A DNA stretch of 64,000 nt from an uncultured Aquimarina sp. GTDB taxonomy: Bacteria; Bacteroidota; Bacteroidia; Flavobacteriales; Flavobacteriaceae. Made by a program: the position numbers and the translations under genes. Below are positions 31,505 through 41,600 of the stretch, piece by piece. Position 1 is the stretch's first letter, and each line of letters starts with the position of its first letter. Where the stretch lies: assembly GCA_947492105.1 (NCBI GenBank), contig CANLMN010000001.1, positions 372,001 through 436,000 on the forward strand, in the 5' to 3' direction. A model generated the notes under the pieces. That model was not told the origin of the DNA. It did no database searches and was given only the letters and a program-made list of their open reading frames with translations.

Positions 31505-33193
31505 ATGAAAACAATAAATATAAAGCTAATTGGAATTTTATCACTCTTTTTTCTGCTCTACAGTTGTGAAAGCACAGAATTAGACTTGCAAATAGACCCA
31601 AGTGAACTGAGTCCACAGGATGCCGACCCTAATCTTCTACTTAACAATGTACAGTTAGATTTTGCATCAGCGCTAAATTTCAACGAGGATAATGAAGATG
31701 GGATCAACGTCCGTGCGTCTGAATTTGTGAGAATGCAACACCTTTTTGGAGCCTATACTGGTCCTTTTTCATTATCCCCCGCTGGTATTAACAGTATTTG
31801 GACTGACATTTACTCCGAAACATTACAGGATATAAGAACTCTTGAACCATTAACTATCAGTAGAAACCTTCCTGGACATATAGGCGTTGCTAAACTGCTT
31901 GAAGCCTACTTGATGGTAACTCTTGTTGATATTTTTGGAAAAGTGCCTTATTCTGAAGCTTTTCAAGGCGGTGATAACCCGAATCCCAAAACAGATAATG
32001 GTGATGTAGTTTATGACTTAGCTATCAAAACCATTGATAGAGCTATACTTGACATTTTAGCTTCAAAAGCTGCTAACAATATGCCAAAAGATTTATTTTA
32101 TGATGGTGATGCGGACAAATGGATACAATTTGCAAATACTTTAAAGCTTAAAATGTACGTGCAAACGAGACTCGTAGATGGGTCTGTCAAAGATAAAATT
32201 AATGCTTTAATTAGTGAAGGAAAACTTATAAACTCCACAACTGACGACTTTGAATTCAAATATTCATCCGAGATAACACCAAGTGATAGCCGCCACCCCT
32301 ATTTTGCACTAAACTATGATGCAGATGGCGCAGATGATTACCTGAATAGCTATTATGTAAACTTGCTCAAGGCTGATAAAGGTTTTGAGGACCCTAGACT
32401 GAGATATTATTTCTATCGTCAAACTGACACCGAACCGACAGGAGACGATCTACCTTGTGAAGACAAACCAGCCTCTGCTGTCAATTTTTGTTATTTAGGA
32501 GACTCATACTGGACAAGAGATCACGGTAATAATGAAGGTGTGCCACCAGATGGTCGTAATAGAAGTACTTATGGTTTATATCCTATTGGAGGAGCATATG
32601 ATGCAGATAATTTTGAACCTGTAAATCAAGACAAAGGAGCTAAAGGAGCTGGTATCTTCCCTATACTATTGTCTTCATATTCGAAATTTCTCCAAGCAGA
32701 AGCGGCTCTTATGCTCAACACTAATGGTGACCCCAAAACTTTGTTAGAAAGCGCAATACAAGACTCTATGGATAAAGTTACAACTTTTCAGACTTCATCT
32801 ATTAATCTTAGTCGGGTACTTATTCCTGATGATCCGGATACTCCAGAAAATGAATTAGTTCTAGCAAGTAGCTTATTACCAACCAAAACAGATATACAGA
32901 ATTATATCGATTTTGTTCTTGATTCGTATGATGCTGCAACTACACAAAATGATAAACTAAATATTATCATGAAAGAATATTATATTGCACTATGGGGCAA
33001 TGGTATAGAAGCATACAACAACTACAGAAGAACAAGCATGCCTCTTGATATATCGGATCATGTATCAACACCGGGGTCATTTCCTAGATCATTTTTATAT
33101 CCAGCAAATTTTGTTAACCTGAACTCCTCTGTTTCTCAGAAAAATGTTACAGAAAAAGTATTCTGGGATACAAATCCTGATAACCTAAAATAA
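31505..33193 (+). CDS. SusD/RagB-family outer-membrane lipoprotein (pair 2)
   Basis: 562 aa. Lipoprotein signal with LYSCES (Cys21). SusD features include VAKLLEAYLMVTLVDIFGKV, PYSEAFQGGDNPNPKTDNG and the C-terminal region GIEAYNNYRRTSMP. It is the lid partner of the SusC just upstream. Longer than the first SusD by about 75 residues, with acidic insertions (DDPDTPENE) that look surface-exposed. It is followed after 7 bases by a small lipoprotein in the same operon. Confidence 0.92.
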   Translation: MKTINIKLIGILSLFFLLYSCESTELDLQIDPSELSPQDADPNLLLNNVQLDFASALNFNEDNEDGINVRASEFVRMQHLFGAYTGPFSLSPAGINSIWTDIYSETLQDIRTLEPLTISRNLPGHIGVAKLLEAYLMVTLVDIFGKVPYSEAFQGGDNPNPKTDNGDVVYDLAIKTIDRAILDILASKAANNMPKDLFYDGDADKWIQFANTLKLKMYVQTRLVDGSVKDKINALISEGKLINSTTDDFEFKYSSEITPSDSRHPYFALNYDADGADDYLNSYYVNLLKADKGFEDPRLRYYFYRQTDTEPTGDDLPCEDKPASAVNFCYLGDSYWTRDHGNNEGVPPDGRNRSTYGLYPIGGAYDADNFEPVNQDKGAKGAGIFPILLSSYSKFLQAEAALMLNTNGDPKTLLESAIQDSMDKVTTFQTSSINLSRVLIPDDPDTPENELVLASSLLPTKTDIQNYIDFVLDSYDAATTQNDKLNIIMKEYYIALWGNGIEAYNNYRRTSMPLDISDHVSTPGSFPRSFLYPANFVNLNSSVSQKNVTEKVFWDTNPDNLK

Positions 33194-33200
33194 AAGTATT

Positions 33201-34151
33201 ATGAAAACATATATAAATTTAATTTTAGCAAGCATCTTGCTAGCGTCCTCCTTTGCTTGTAGTGATGATGACAAAAACATTTTTAACGATCTTAAAACTG
33301 ATACTGGATTTGTTAGATTCTCAGAAAACCCACCATCGAATATTGGTGTTAGCTCTATAAGTGAGTTAAAATACACCTTTAAACTAATAGATCCCAATGA
33401 AAGTACTGCATCATATGATTTAAGAATTTATGCTGATATTTCTGGAAAAAGAACAGATACACTCCCTGTAACTACAATCACTTCTTTTCCTAAGATACTA
33501 AGTTATTCGGCTAATGATTTAGCTGGTTTTCTCGGTATTGAAGCCGCAGATATTGGATTCGGAGATAATTTCTTTTTCACAGCCGAGGTTACTTCAAAAA
33601 ATGGCGTGAAATATTCTGGAATAGAAAGCGCTGAATTTGATGATCTAGATGATCTTGACCCCAAGACTTTTGAAATACTTGGAGGAGGATTAACCTCAAC
33701 ACTTCTTGATGAATCCGGATACCGACAAGCTTTTGAGTTTAATTTTATTATTTTATGCCCGGATGCAATTACTGTAGATGATTTTATAGGATCTTGGGAG
33801 GTAACAAAAGATGACTTCGGAGTTCTCGTTGATGATTTTGATGGTTCATTTGAGATCATTGCTGGTCCAGAAAAAAACCAAGTAACCATGTTAAACCCTT
33901 TTGGTCATAGCAATCCGGATACAGGAGAAGCCTATAATGTAATATTAGACTTGGACCCTCCAAATGGAGAGATCGCTGTCGAATCCCAATCTGCTTGGCA
34001 TTGCGCTAATGTCGGATGCACTTTTGGAGAAGGTAAAATAGAAGGAGATGGACTTTCGTTTCTCTGTGTAGATTTGATAAAATTAAACCTAGAATACACC
34101 GTGGCCGCTGGCAGTTTTGGAAGTGCTCCTATCGATTTAAAAAAACTCTAA
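33201..34151 (+). CDS. SusCD-associated surface lipoprotein
   Basis: 316 aa. Signal peptide with lipobox SSFACSDDDKN; acidic residues right after the Cys fit the lipoprotein export signal that sends Bacteroidota lipoproteins to the cell surface (known for Capnocytophaga and Bacteroides; inferred here). I do not recognise a family. The N-terminal half looks like a beta sandwich and residues of about 195-300 hold a second beta domain with Cys pairs (HCANVGCTF, FLCVD). Such genes after SusD often encode SusE/F-like binding proteins; that role is inference. Confidence 0.7.
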   Translation: MKTYINLILASILLASSFACSDDDKNIFNDLKTDTGFVRFSENPPSNIGVSSISELKYTFKLIDPNESTASYDLRIYADISGKRTDTLPVTTITSFPKILSYSANDLAGFLGIEAADIGFGDNFFFTAEVTSKNGVKYSGIESAEFDDLDDLDPKTFEILGGGLTSTLLDESGYRQAFEFNFIILCPDAITVDDFIGSWEVTKDDFGVLVDDFDGSFEIIAGPEKNQVTMLNPFGHSNPDTGEAYNVILDLDPPNGEIAVESQSAWHCANVGCTFGEGKIEGDGLSFLCVDLIKLNLEYTVAAGSFGSAPIDLKKL

Positions 34152-34210
34152 AATGAAACAAGCAATACTATCTAAACATTAAAAAAATTATTGCTAATCA
34201 CAAATCAATA

Positions 34211-34242
34211 CCAAAAGACTGTCTATATAGACAGTCTTTTGG
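34211..34242 (+). terminator. Terminator of the second SusCD operon
   Basis: A 32-base perfect palindrome (CCAAAAGACTGTCTAT and its complement) 59 bases after the lipoprotein stop, ending in CTTTTGG. It separates the SusCD operon from the next unit starting at 34314. Confidence 0.75.
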
Positions 34243-34313
34243 ATTTTAGATATACACCTTATCATCTTTCCTATTATCTTTATGTATCATAGAACATAAA
34301 AAACCAAATACTT

Positions 34314-37300
34314 ATGAAAAAAACACTACTCAGACTCTCAACTATCATCGGTATTGTTTTTATTATTTTTGCTTGCACCAACAAAGAAATCAACCTCATC
34401 ACCAATGTAGAACTGGATTTTGAACAGTCCAATACAGACAATGGCTTTGTAAAAGAATTACTTCCCACGACACTCACTATCACCCCAGAAGTATTTTTAC
34501 CAGAATTTGACTACTTTTTTCAATATGAAATCCTGGAAGGTGATGGATCCTATATAAATACAGAAGGGACACTGCTGCCTACAGCAGAACCTATAACACT
34601 AGAGCGCAAGAACGAGGAAGACACCAATTTTGTTATAACCATGAACTATCGCGCAAATAATTCTGGAACGCATCGCGTCAAAGTAACTGCAAGCGATAAT
34701 TTCGAAAAATCTTTTTCTCAAGTACTAACTTACACCATTGCTGATATCCCTGTCATTTGGACTGCCTCTTCTCCTCTATCTACTGCAGAAGAAACACAGG
34801 AGATTCCAATCACCCTGACTTTTTCCCAAAAAGAAATTGATGACAGTATTGAGTATCAAGTAGAATATACAATTCTCAAAGGCTCAGGACAATTATTAAA
34901 TTCTAACCAAACCCCGGTCTCTTTGGGTCGATATACTGATATTGATTTTGGCGTACAAGACTTTACTTTTATTGCAAACCAACTGGGAGACACAACACTT
35001 AGGTTTCAACTTCTAGACAGCAATGGCCAAACCATTACAGAAACACTGACATTTTCCATCACCGAATTTGTAATCGATACCGAAAAACCAATCATCACAC
35101 TCATAGGAGCCAGTCCATTACTTATTTTTACTGGCAGTACATACACTGACCCAGGTGCTACAGCTACTGACAACAAAGATGACGATACAATACTTACGCA
35201 ACAAATCATTACAGATTCTTCTCAGGTAGACACCACTACCCCCGGAAACTACCTTGTAACCTATACGGTAACTGACAATTCTGGAAATATCGGAACTACT
35301 ACACGCACAGTAACCGTTCAATTCAATTTGACAGATGTACCACAATTTAGCGTAAAAGGAAATACAACAGATTTTACCACCACTCTAGAACTAGGAAGTA
35401 CCTACCAAAAAGGAAGTATCGACAACCTCTCGGATAATGGAACTATTACCAATGAAGACTGCATAGATCAAAGCACTATTAACAACACCATTCCTGATGT
35501 TGGAAACTATACAGTCACCTACCTAGCCACGGATAACGATACCAACACAACCACTATTACAGAAACGGTAATAGTAGCAGACACGACCAAACCAACATTT
35601 ACCATAAAAGGAAACACCTCAGATTTTGCAACCCCACTACAACTAGGAAGCTCGTACACTGCAGGGGCAATCCAAGATATTATTGATTTGAGTACCACGG
35701 ATGGTGGAACCATCATAGATCCACAAAATATCACAGGAACAGCACCCGCATTAGGTCAATATCCAATCACCTATACAGTAAAAGACGCCTATAACAACAC
35801 CCATAGTATTGTAGAAACAGTAACGGTCACCGATACATCTATTCCTACATTTATGGTTCAAGGAAATACTGTTGATTTTGTGACAACATTAGAATTAGGA
35901 GAGCCCTATAATTTGGGTGTTATTTCGGATATCAAAGATAACGGAACAACAGACGGTGGCATCTCAGAAGATCCTGCTGCCATAGGAGGAACTACACCAG
36001 CAATTGGCTCCTATACTGTCACCTACACCGTCACTGACAATCAAAACAACACAAACCGTATCACCGAAACGATAGAGGTAGTAGACACGACACCTCCTAG
36101 CTTTTCTGTAAAAGAAAACACAACAGATTTCACAACGAATTTAGAATTTGGCGCCCCCTACACTCCCGGTCAAATCCAAGACCCTATCGACCTGAGCGGT
36201 TTTACAGAAACTATCCTTGGAACTGACAAAGTGGACACTGCTACAGAAGGCTCGTATACTGTCACCTACACCTTGACAGATCAATCCCCCAATGCCAATA
36301 CTGCTAGCATTATAGAAACAGTAAATGTAGCACCAGATAACCAGCCGCCCACAGCAGTTATCCAAGCAAATCCCGGACTTACAGGCATAGCACCCTATAC
36401 TGTCACACTCGATGGTAGTGCTTCTACGGATCCCGATGATGGAGATAGTATCGCAGAATATCTTTGGATTTTGGGTAATGGTAATCAAAATACAAATAGT
36501 AGTACAACACAAACCTATGATACTACTGGAAATTATGACATTACCCTACGCGTAACAGATCAAAACAACGCTGTCCATGAAAAAACGGTAACCATTGAGG
36601 TAGCCGCCAATATGCCTCCTACTTTTAGCGTACGGGATAATACCGCCGATTTTACAACCTCACTCAATGCAGGAGCCACATTCCTCGTAGCCACTATTAC
36701 CAATATCCAAGACGACAAACCGATCACAGATAGAGGGTCTACGAGTGGTGCAACAAACCTAAACAATACTAGTGTATGCTACAGTAATAATAACGCAGTT
36801 ATCGAATATTCCGTAATGGATGCTGATGGAATAATAACAACCATTGCCGAAACGTTAAAAATTACAGATACAGAACCACCCAGTATCACAATCACGCCTT
36901 CTACTGTAAAGATTTATCGAAGACAAGACTATGAAGAACCGGAACCTCTACTTCGTGACAATGATCCTTGTAGCGATGCTACTCCAACCCAAAAATCAGG
37001 AAGTATAGACACCAATACAATAGGAACTTATGACATCACCTACACAGGTACCGATGCAGCGGGCAACCAAGCTGCACCAACGATACTCACAGTAGATGTT
37101 GTAAACAGGAGTCCCGTTGCCATGGATGACAATTTCAGTCAAACAGCAAATACGATCAAAGAATATACTATTCTAGTAAACGATTCGGATCCTGATGGCG
37201 ATAGTTTTTCTATAGAAAGTATAACCCAACCTAGCAACGGAGGGACTGTTGCCATTGCTGATGATAGAACCATCAAATTTACATCAAACAATCAAACAGG

Positions 37301-37763
37301 CACTGCTACTTTTACTTATAGAATCAAAGATGAATTTGGTGACCTCAGTGATTTTGCCACCGTAACCATGAATATCAAACCAGAGCCCAACACCGTGCCA
37401 ACAGCCAAAGTCACTGCCAGTACCCTAAGAGGTGAAGCTCCTATAACGGTCACATTTGACGGCAGCGGATCTTCTGATCCTGACCCAGGAGATTCTTTGA
37501 GCTATAGCTGGTCCGTCAATGATAATCGTACAAAAACCACCTCTTTTCTCTACACCACGCCAGGCACCTTTGACGTCACACTTACAGTCACAGATAGCAA
37601 AGGTTTTTCTGATGAAGCAACTGTACAAATAACGATAACAGACGACATTTGTGATGGAGAACCAGCAGGAGGCTGTCCACCTGGTCAGATTTTTTGCTTT
37701 GATATATGTGCATGCAGAAAAGGAGACCCATCTAATCCTAATCCAGTTTTATGTCCTCAATAA
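34314..37763 (+). CDS. Large Ig-like/PKD repeat lipoprotein upstream of hcp
   Basis: 1149 aa. Lipobox FIIFACTN (Cys21). After two beta domains of about 110 residues there is a DUF5011/HYR-like domain (about 255-335), then repeats starting with N-T-x-DF-x-T near residues 345, 429, 511 and 595, a PKD domain (about 678-765; DGSASTDPDDGDSIAEYLW), a fifth repeat near 769, a cadherin-like domain (about 930-1020), a second PKD (about 1027-1110) and a Cys-rich C-terminal tail of about 35 residues with seven Cys. It is likely an envelope or surface adhesin-type protein. Only 47 bases separate it from the extended hcp, so it may belong to the same transcript. Confidence 0.75.
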   Translation: MKKTLLRLSTIIGIVFIIFACTNKEINLITNVELDFEQSNTDNGFVKELLPTTLTITPEVFLPEFDYFFQYEILEGDGSYINTEGTLLPTAEPITLERKNEEDTNFVITMNYRANNSGTHRVKVTASDNFEKSFSQVLTYTIADIPVIWTASSPLSTAEETQEIPITLTFSQKEIDDSIEYQVEYTILKGSGQLLNSNQTPVSLGRYTDIDFGVQDFTFIANQLGDTTLRFQLLDSNGQTITETLTFSITEFVIDTEKPIITLIGASPLLIFTGSTYTDPGATATDNKDDDTILTQQIITDSSQVDTTTPGNYLVTYTVTDNSGNIGTTTRTVTVQFNLTDVPQFSVKGNTTDFTTTLELGSTYQKGSIDNLSDNGTITNEDCIDQSTINNTIPDVGNYTVTYLATDNDTNTTTITETVIVADTTKPTFTIKGNTSDFATPLQLGSSYTAGAIQDIIDLSTTDGGTIIDPQNITGTAPALGQYPITYTVKDAYNNTHSIVETVTVTDTSIPTFMVQGNTVDFVTTLELGEPYNLGVISDIKDNGTTDGGISEDPAAIGGTTPAIGSYTVTYTVTDNQNNTNRITETIEVVDTTPPSFSVKENTTDFTTNLEFGAPYTPGQIQDPIDLSGFTETILGTDKVDTATEGSYTVTYTLTDQSPNANTASIIETVNVAPDNQPPTAVIQANPGLTGIAPYTVTLDGSASTDPDDGDSIAEYLWILGNGNQNTNSSTTQTYDTTGNYDITLRVTDQNNAVHEKTVTIEVAANMPPTFSVRDNTADFTTSLNAGATFLVATITNIQDDKPITDRGSTSGATNLNNTSVCYSNNNAVIEYSVMDADGIITTIAETLKITDTEPPSITITPSTVKIYRRQDYEEPEPLLRDNDPCSDATPTQKSGSIDTNTIGTYDITYTGTDAAGNQAAPTILTVDVVNRSPVAMDDNFSQTANTIKEYTILVNDSDPDGDSFSIESITQPSNGGTVAIADDRTIKFTSNNQTGTATFTYRIKDEFGDLSDFATVTMNIKPEPNTVPTAKVTASTLRGEAPITVTFDGSGSSDPDPGDSLSYSWSVNDNRTKTTSFLYTTPGTFDVTLTVTDSKGFSDEATVQITITDDICDGEPAGGCPPGQIFCFDICACRKGDPSNPNPVLCPQ

Positions 37764-37810
37764 AAAAAAATTTTATACCTTAACGTCGAAAAAATAGATC
37801 CTTCAACATT

Positions 37811-38500
37811 ATGAGCTTTAAAGCGCAACTATTTATCAACGACAGAATCATCAATGTCCTTAGCTGTCGCCTCAAATTTAATCAGAACAAAGATATTACG
37901 GGAAAACCCGTTGGTCGTGTCGATGGAGGCCAATTTGTGGTCACCATAGAAACTGATCGGAATACCGATTTGTTACATCAAATGATGGGTGCCGAGACTA
38001 TGGTAGATGGCTATTTGCGTTTTTACAAACGTGATGGCATGAGCAAATTAGTCGATTATGAATTTTGGGATTGCTATGTAGCAAATTACAAAGTCCAGTT
38101 TTCTGCAATCAACTCAGATCCTATGACAACCCAATTACTGTTTTCTCCGGGGATTCTACGTATTAATGGTGTTGTACTCAAAAAACCGTGGCACGTCACT
38201 GATATCGATGCCGAAGAGGTGGAACCTACTCCAGAAGCACCTTTTAATGGAGATCCACAATTGCTAAAAATGTATTATACCGATCTCGACGGTAATAGAA
38301 TCACAGAACTCTATGAAGACAAACTGATACTGGTTCTAGAAACCAGAAGTTGTGTTGGCAAAACGGTCACTGTGGATCTTACCAATGACTTTTTTGATTT
38401 TAGCTACAGAGGCAAACATCTAGAAGATGATATCCTCAGAGATGTTCGTATTAGTAGTGATCAACATAGAGTAGAACTAGATGTGTATAAAGTTCATTAA
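37811..38500 (+). CDS. Extended Hcp/TssD tube protein (type VI secretion)
   Basis: 229 aa, no signal peptide. Residues 1 to about 137 match the Bacteroidota TssD pattern (MSFKAQLFINDRIINVLSCR, RVDGGQFVVTIETDRNTDLL, FWDCYVANYKVQF, SPGILRINGVVLKKPW). Standard TssD is about 130 aa. Here a linker (EEVEPTPEAPF) leads to a second, beta-rich domain at about 148-229 (MYYTDLDGNRITELYEDKLI; ETRSCVGKTVTVDLT). Extended Hcp proteins are known to carry cargo. No sheath, baseplate or TssB/C genes are nearby. It lies 105 bases before the effector-like gene, so it probably serves as its carrier (inference). Confidence 0.8.
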   Translation: MSFKAQLFINDRIINVLSCRLKFNQNKDITGKPVGRVDGGQFVVTIETDRNTDLLHQMMGAETMVDGYLRFYKRDGMSKLVDYEFWDCYVANYKVQFSAINSDPMTTQLLFSPGILRINGVVLKKPWHVTDIDAEEVEPTPEAPFNGDPQLLKMYYTDLDGNRITELYEDKLILVLETRSCVGKTVTVDLTNDFFDFSYRGKHLEDDILRDVRISSDQHRVELDVYKVH

Positions 38501-38605
38501 CTTTATCGATTATTACGAGCGTCTTACACCCCAAATCGAGTGCTACTCTCACAATGATCAAAAAACACTTTAAATGTCAATTGCCGTAATATTAACCAAA
38601 GGAAT

Positions 38606-41600
38606 ATGAGCGACGAAAATACCAATACAGCAAATACAGAAGAAGAAAAAAAAGCAAAAACTCCCAATACAAATAGTTTTTCACTAGATGAAAATCCTGA
38701 TATACGAGTCGAGGGAGAAGGACTTACTGCTGATATTATTCTAGAAGAGATCCTATATTTCCCTAGAATCCCCAAAAGCGATGAGGACAAAGGCGACGAA
38801 GAAGAACTTTGGGTATTAGATGATGCGCAATACAAAAAATACAAAGAACTCACAGAAAAATATGCCACAGCATCCAAGGAATTGGTAGAGGCAAAAAAAG
38901 CAAATGATCCCAAGCGTCTCAAAACCGCTCAAGACAAAATGCGAGAAATGATCTTAATAGCAGAGGGCAAAAAACCAGATCAAGCTACAAGCAAAGCCAC
39001 CAATGGAAAATCTCCACTTCCTGTCAAAGTACCGCAAGGAGATTATCAAGGATTAACAGAAGGTGTCGGTTTTAGAGATGAAAAATATTTTTATCTAGGA
39101 GCAAAAGATCTAAAAGTCCTTAAAAGCATTCGCAAGAAAAAAAGCGGAAAATTCCGTTTTCCTATCAAATTAAAAAATAATAAAGAAGCAACAGTAAAAG
39201 CTGCTTATGATGCTGCCTATCCAGAAGAACAATCCAAAAAAGACAAGATAGATCAATTCAAAAAAGCACAAGCAAAAATCAAGGCAGAATGGAAAATTGA
39301 CGGTCAAGTTGCCTCCAAGGTTTTGAGCTACGGCTCTCCTCTATTATCCGCGTTTCTGAATGATGATGACTTTGAATTGATTGACAAATGGGTCAGTGAT
39401 TTTAATAAAAAATGCGTTGCTACTTGGAATGACAGCAAAAACAAAGTAAAATACATTTTGGAACTCCTCAAAGAAGGTAACGATGATTTTACCGATGAGG
39501 ACTGGGCTGAAGCAAAAATGAAAATCAACGCGCTCTGGAGCAAAACACATAAAGATTTTGCCAATGAAGCTACTGATTATCTCGAAACTCCTACAAAAAG
39601 TCAACGTAACAGCTTGATCCAAAAAATCAAGAAGCAAGAATTACCTCCTGCCAATTGGGATGCAACTGCTGCAGCACAAATCATGCGCTACTCTGCTGGA
39701 TTATCAGCAGAAGCAGGCTACAACCTTGCAGAAGGCAAAGTCTTTGGCAAACTCGGTGGAGAGGCCAAATTCTCCTTATTAGAAGCTGGTGCTGAATTCA
39801 ACTATTACTTCCCAGATGACAAAGGCTGGGGCATGAAATTCAAAATCCCGGTCAAAAAAACGACCTATAGCTTCAGAGAATATGACAAATATGATCCAAA
39901 AAAAGGGTATAATGCCGCTATACAAGATGGCTCTTTTCCGTTTGATTCTTTTTTTGTTACTCCTACAGTCATCCTTGCATTGGTACAGCAATTAGCTGGA
40001 GCAAAAATGGAACTCCGCACCCAAAAATTTAAACAAATCCTCTTTGCGATTATCGGACATACGGATGCCAAAGGTAGTCATGGCTATAATGACAAACTTG
40101 GCTTGCTCAGAGCCTCTGCAGCCCATGCTGTTTTTAGTAACGATGCAGCAGAGTGGTCAGATTATTTTGAGTTCAAAAAAAATGCTTGGGGAGATGATGA
40201 ATTAGAGTTTATGAGAGAAGCTATTTTTATCGCTGACTATGCTCCAGACTTATTTGACAAGGCGCTATTAGATCCCACCACCTCCAAGTCCGACGATACT
40301 ATTGCTATTATCAATAGCAGATTAGCAGTATATTCCAAACTTGCAGAAGCACGTCTAAATCCCTTGGACGAAGTGGTTGTAATTGGAAAGAAAAGAAAAT
40401 CTTCTGAAAAACTAACCCGAGCCAGAAGAAAATATTTTGAAGCCATTAGAGCACTTTCTGACAAACTAGATCGTATACAAATCAGTAGGTCCTATTTTGA
40501 AATTGTTCTAAAAATTATCATCCAAAAAGTACCTGGAATCGAGCACAGCGATTTGAAACAATTTTTCTTTACCGAAAGTGACAAATCCATTCGTAGTTTA
40601 GGAAAACGTGCTTTGGCAGAAGCTACCCTAGACAAATCTAGCAAAAACCGTCGTGTAGAGTTAGAACCCTATAAGGCATATGATCCAAAAACGAAAATCG
40701 TTGATCAAGAAGTAGATTTTGGCGACGGCCGTTTCAAACTCAAGGGAGGTGTCAGCCTTTTTGTGGGTGCTACCATTGCGCTCTCTGCAGAGGTGGAGAT
40801 TAATGCCCCCAAAGGCGTCCTCATGATTACGGGCAAAAAAAACAAAGAAGACCAACCCGTAAAATATGGGAAGGATCGCCAAATCCAAGATACTAGCGAG
40901 AGTGGAGATAATAATGTAACCGCCAAGGCAGAAGCCTTTGCAGGCGCCCAAGCAGAAGCCAAAGTAGCACTAGAACTAGAATGGCAAAACCCCAACAAAC
41001 GAGGCAAACATACCGGAGGGTTCCAAACCCTTGCTTCTGTAGGTTATGCCCTTACCGGCTCTGCTGGTGCAGGGATCACAGGAGAGTTTAAGATTGGTTT
41101 TGATGACATCACAAACAAATTCCAAATCAAAATGATGGCCAAGGCTACCTGGGGCATCGGTGGTGGTGGTGCAGTCAGTTTTGTCATTGGTGCAAGAGAA
41201 TTATGGGATTTTGTCCGTCTGGTCTACCATAAACTAAACGAAGTGGATTTTAACTTCCTCGATCTCTTTGAACAAAAAACTGATGAGTTCGGTAACGAAA
41301 CAGACTCGCAAATCAATGTCTATGAGGTTTTTACAGCCTGGTCAGTAGAAATGCTAAAAAAAGGTTTTATCCTACAAGCAGGAATGACCTATATTGCTGG
41401 TGGTGCATTGGATGGGGCTATTACGATCCTTAAGGATGTAGATACTCTACTTCGTAAGTGGCAGGACGTGAACCAAGAGCTCGACGATGTCCAGACACTG
41501 GTCGCATCTCTCAAAGAAAAACCAGAGATGATTGACTACTTATTGCCAGAATCCAAGGGACGGATCCTATTTATCCTAACCAAGGAGCGAGAACTTAATC

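Noticed and set aside
35350-36110. Possible CRISPR-like or DNA-level tandem repeat in the 1149-aa gene
   Set aside because: The repeat is at the protein-domain level (about 83 residues per unit) with diverged codons, not a short identical DNA repeat with spacers.
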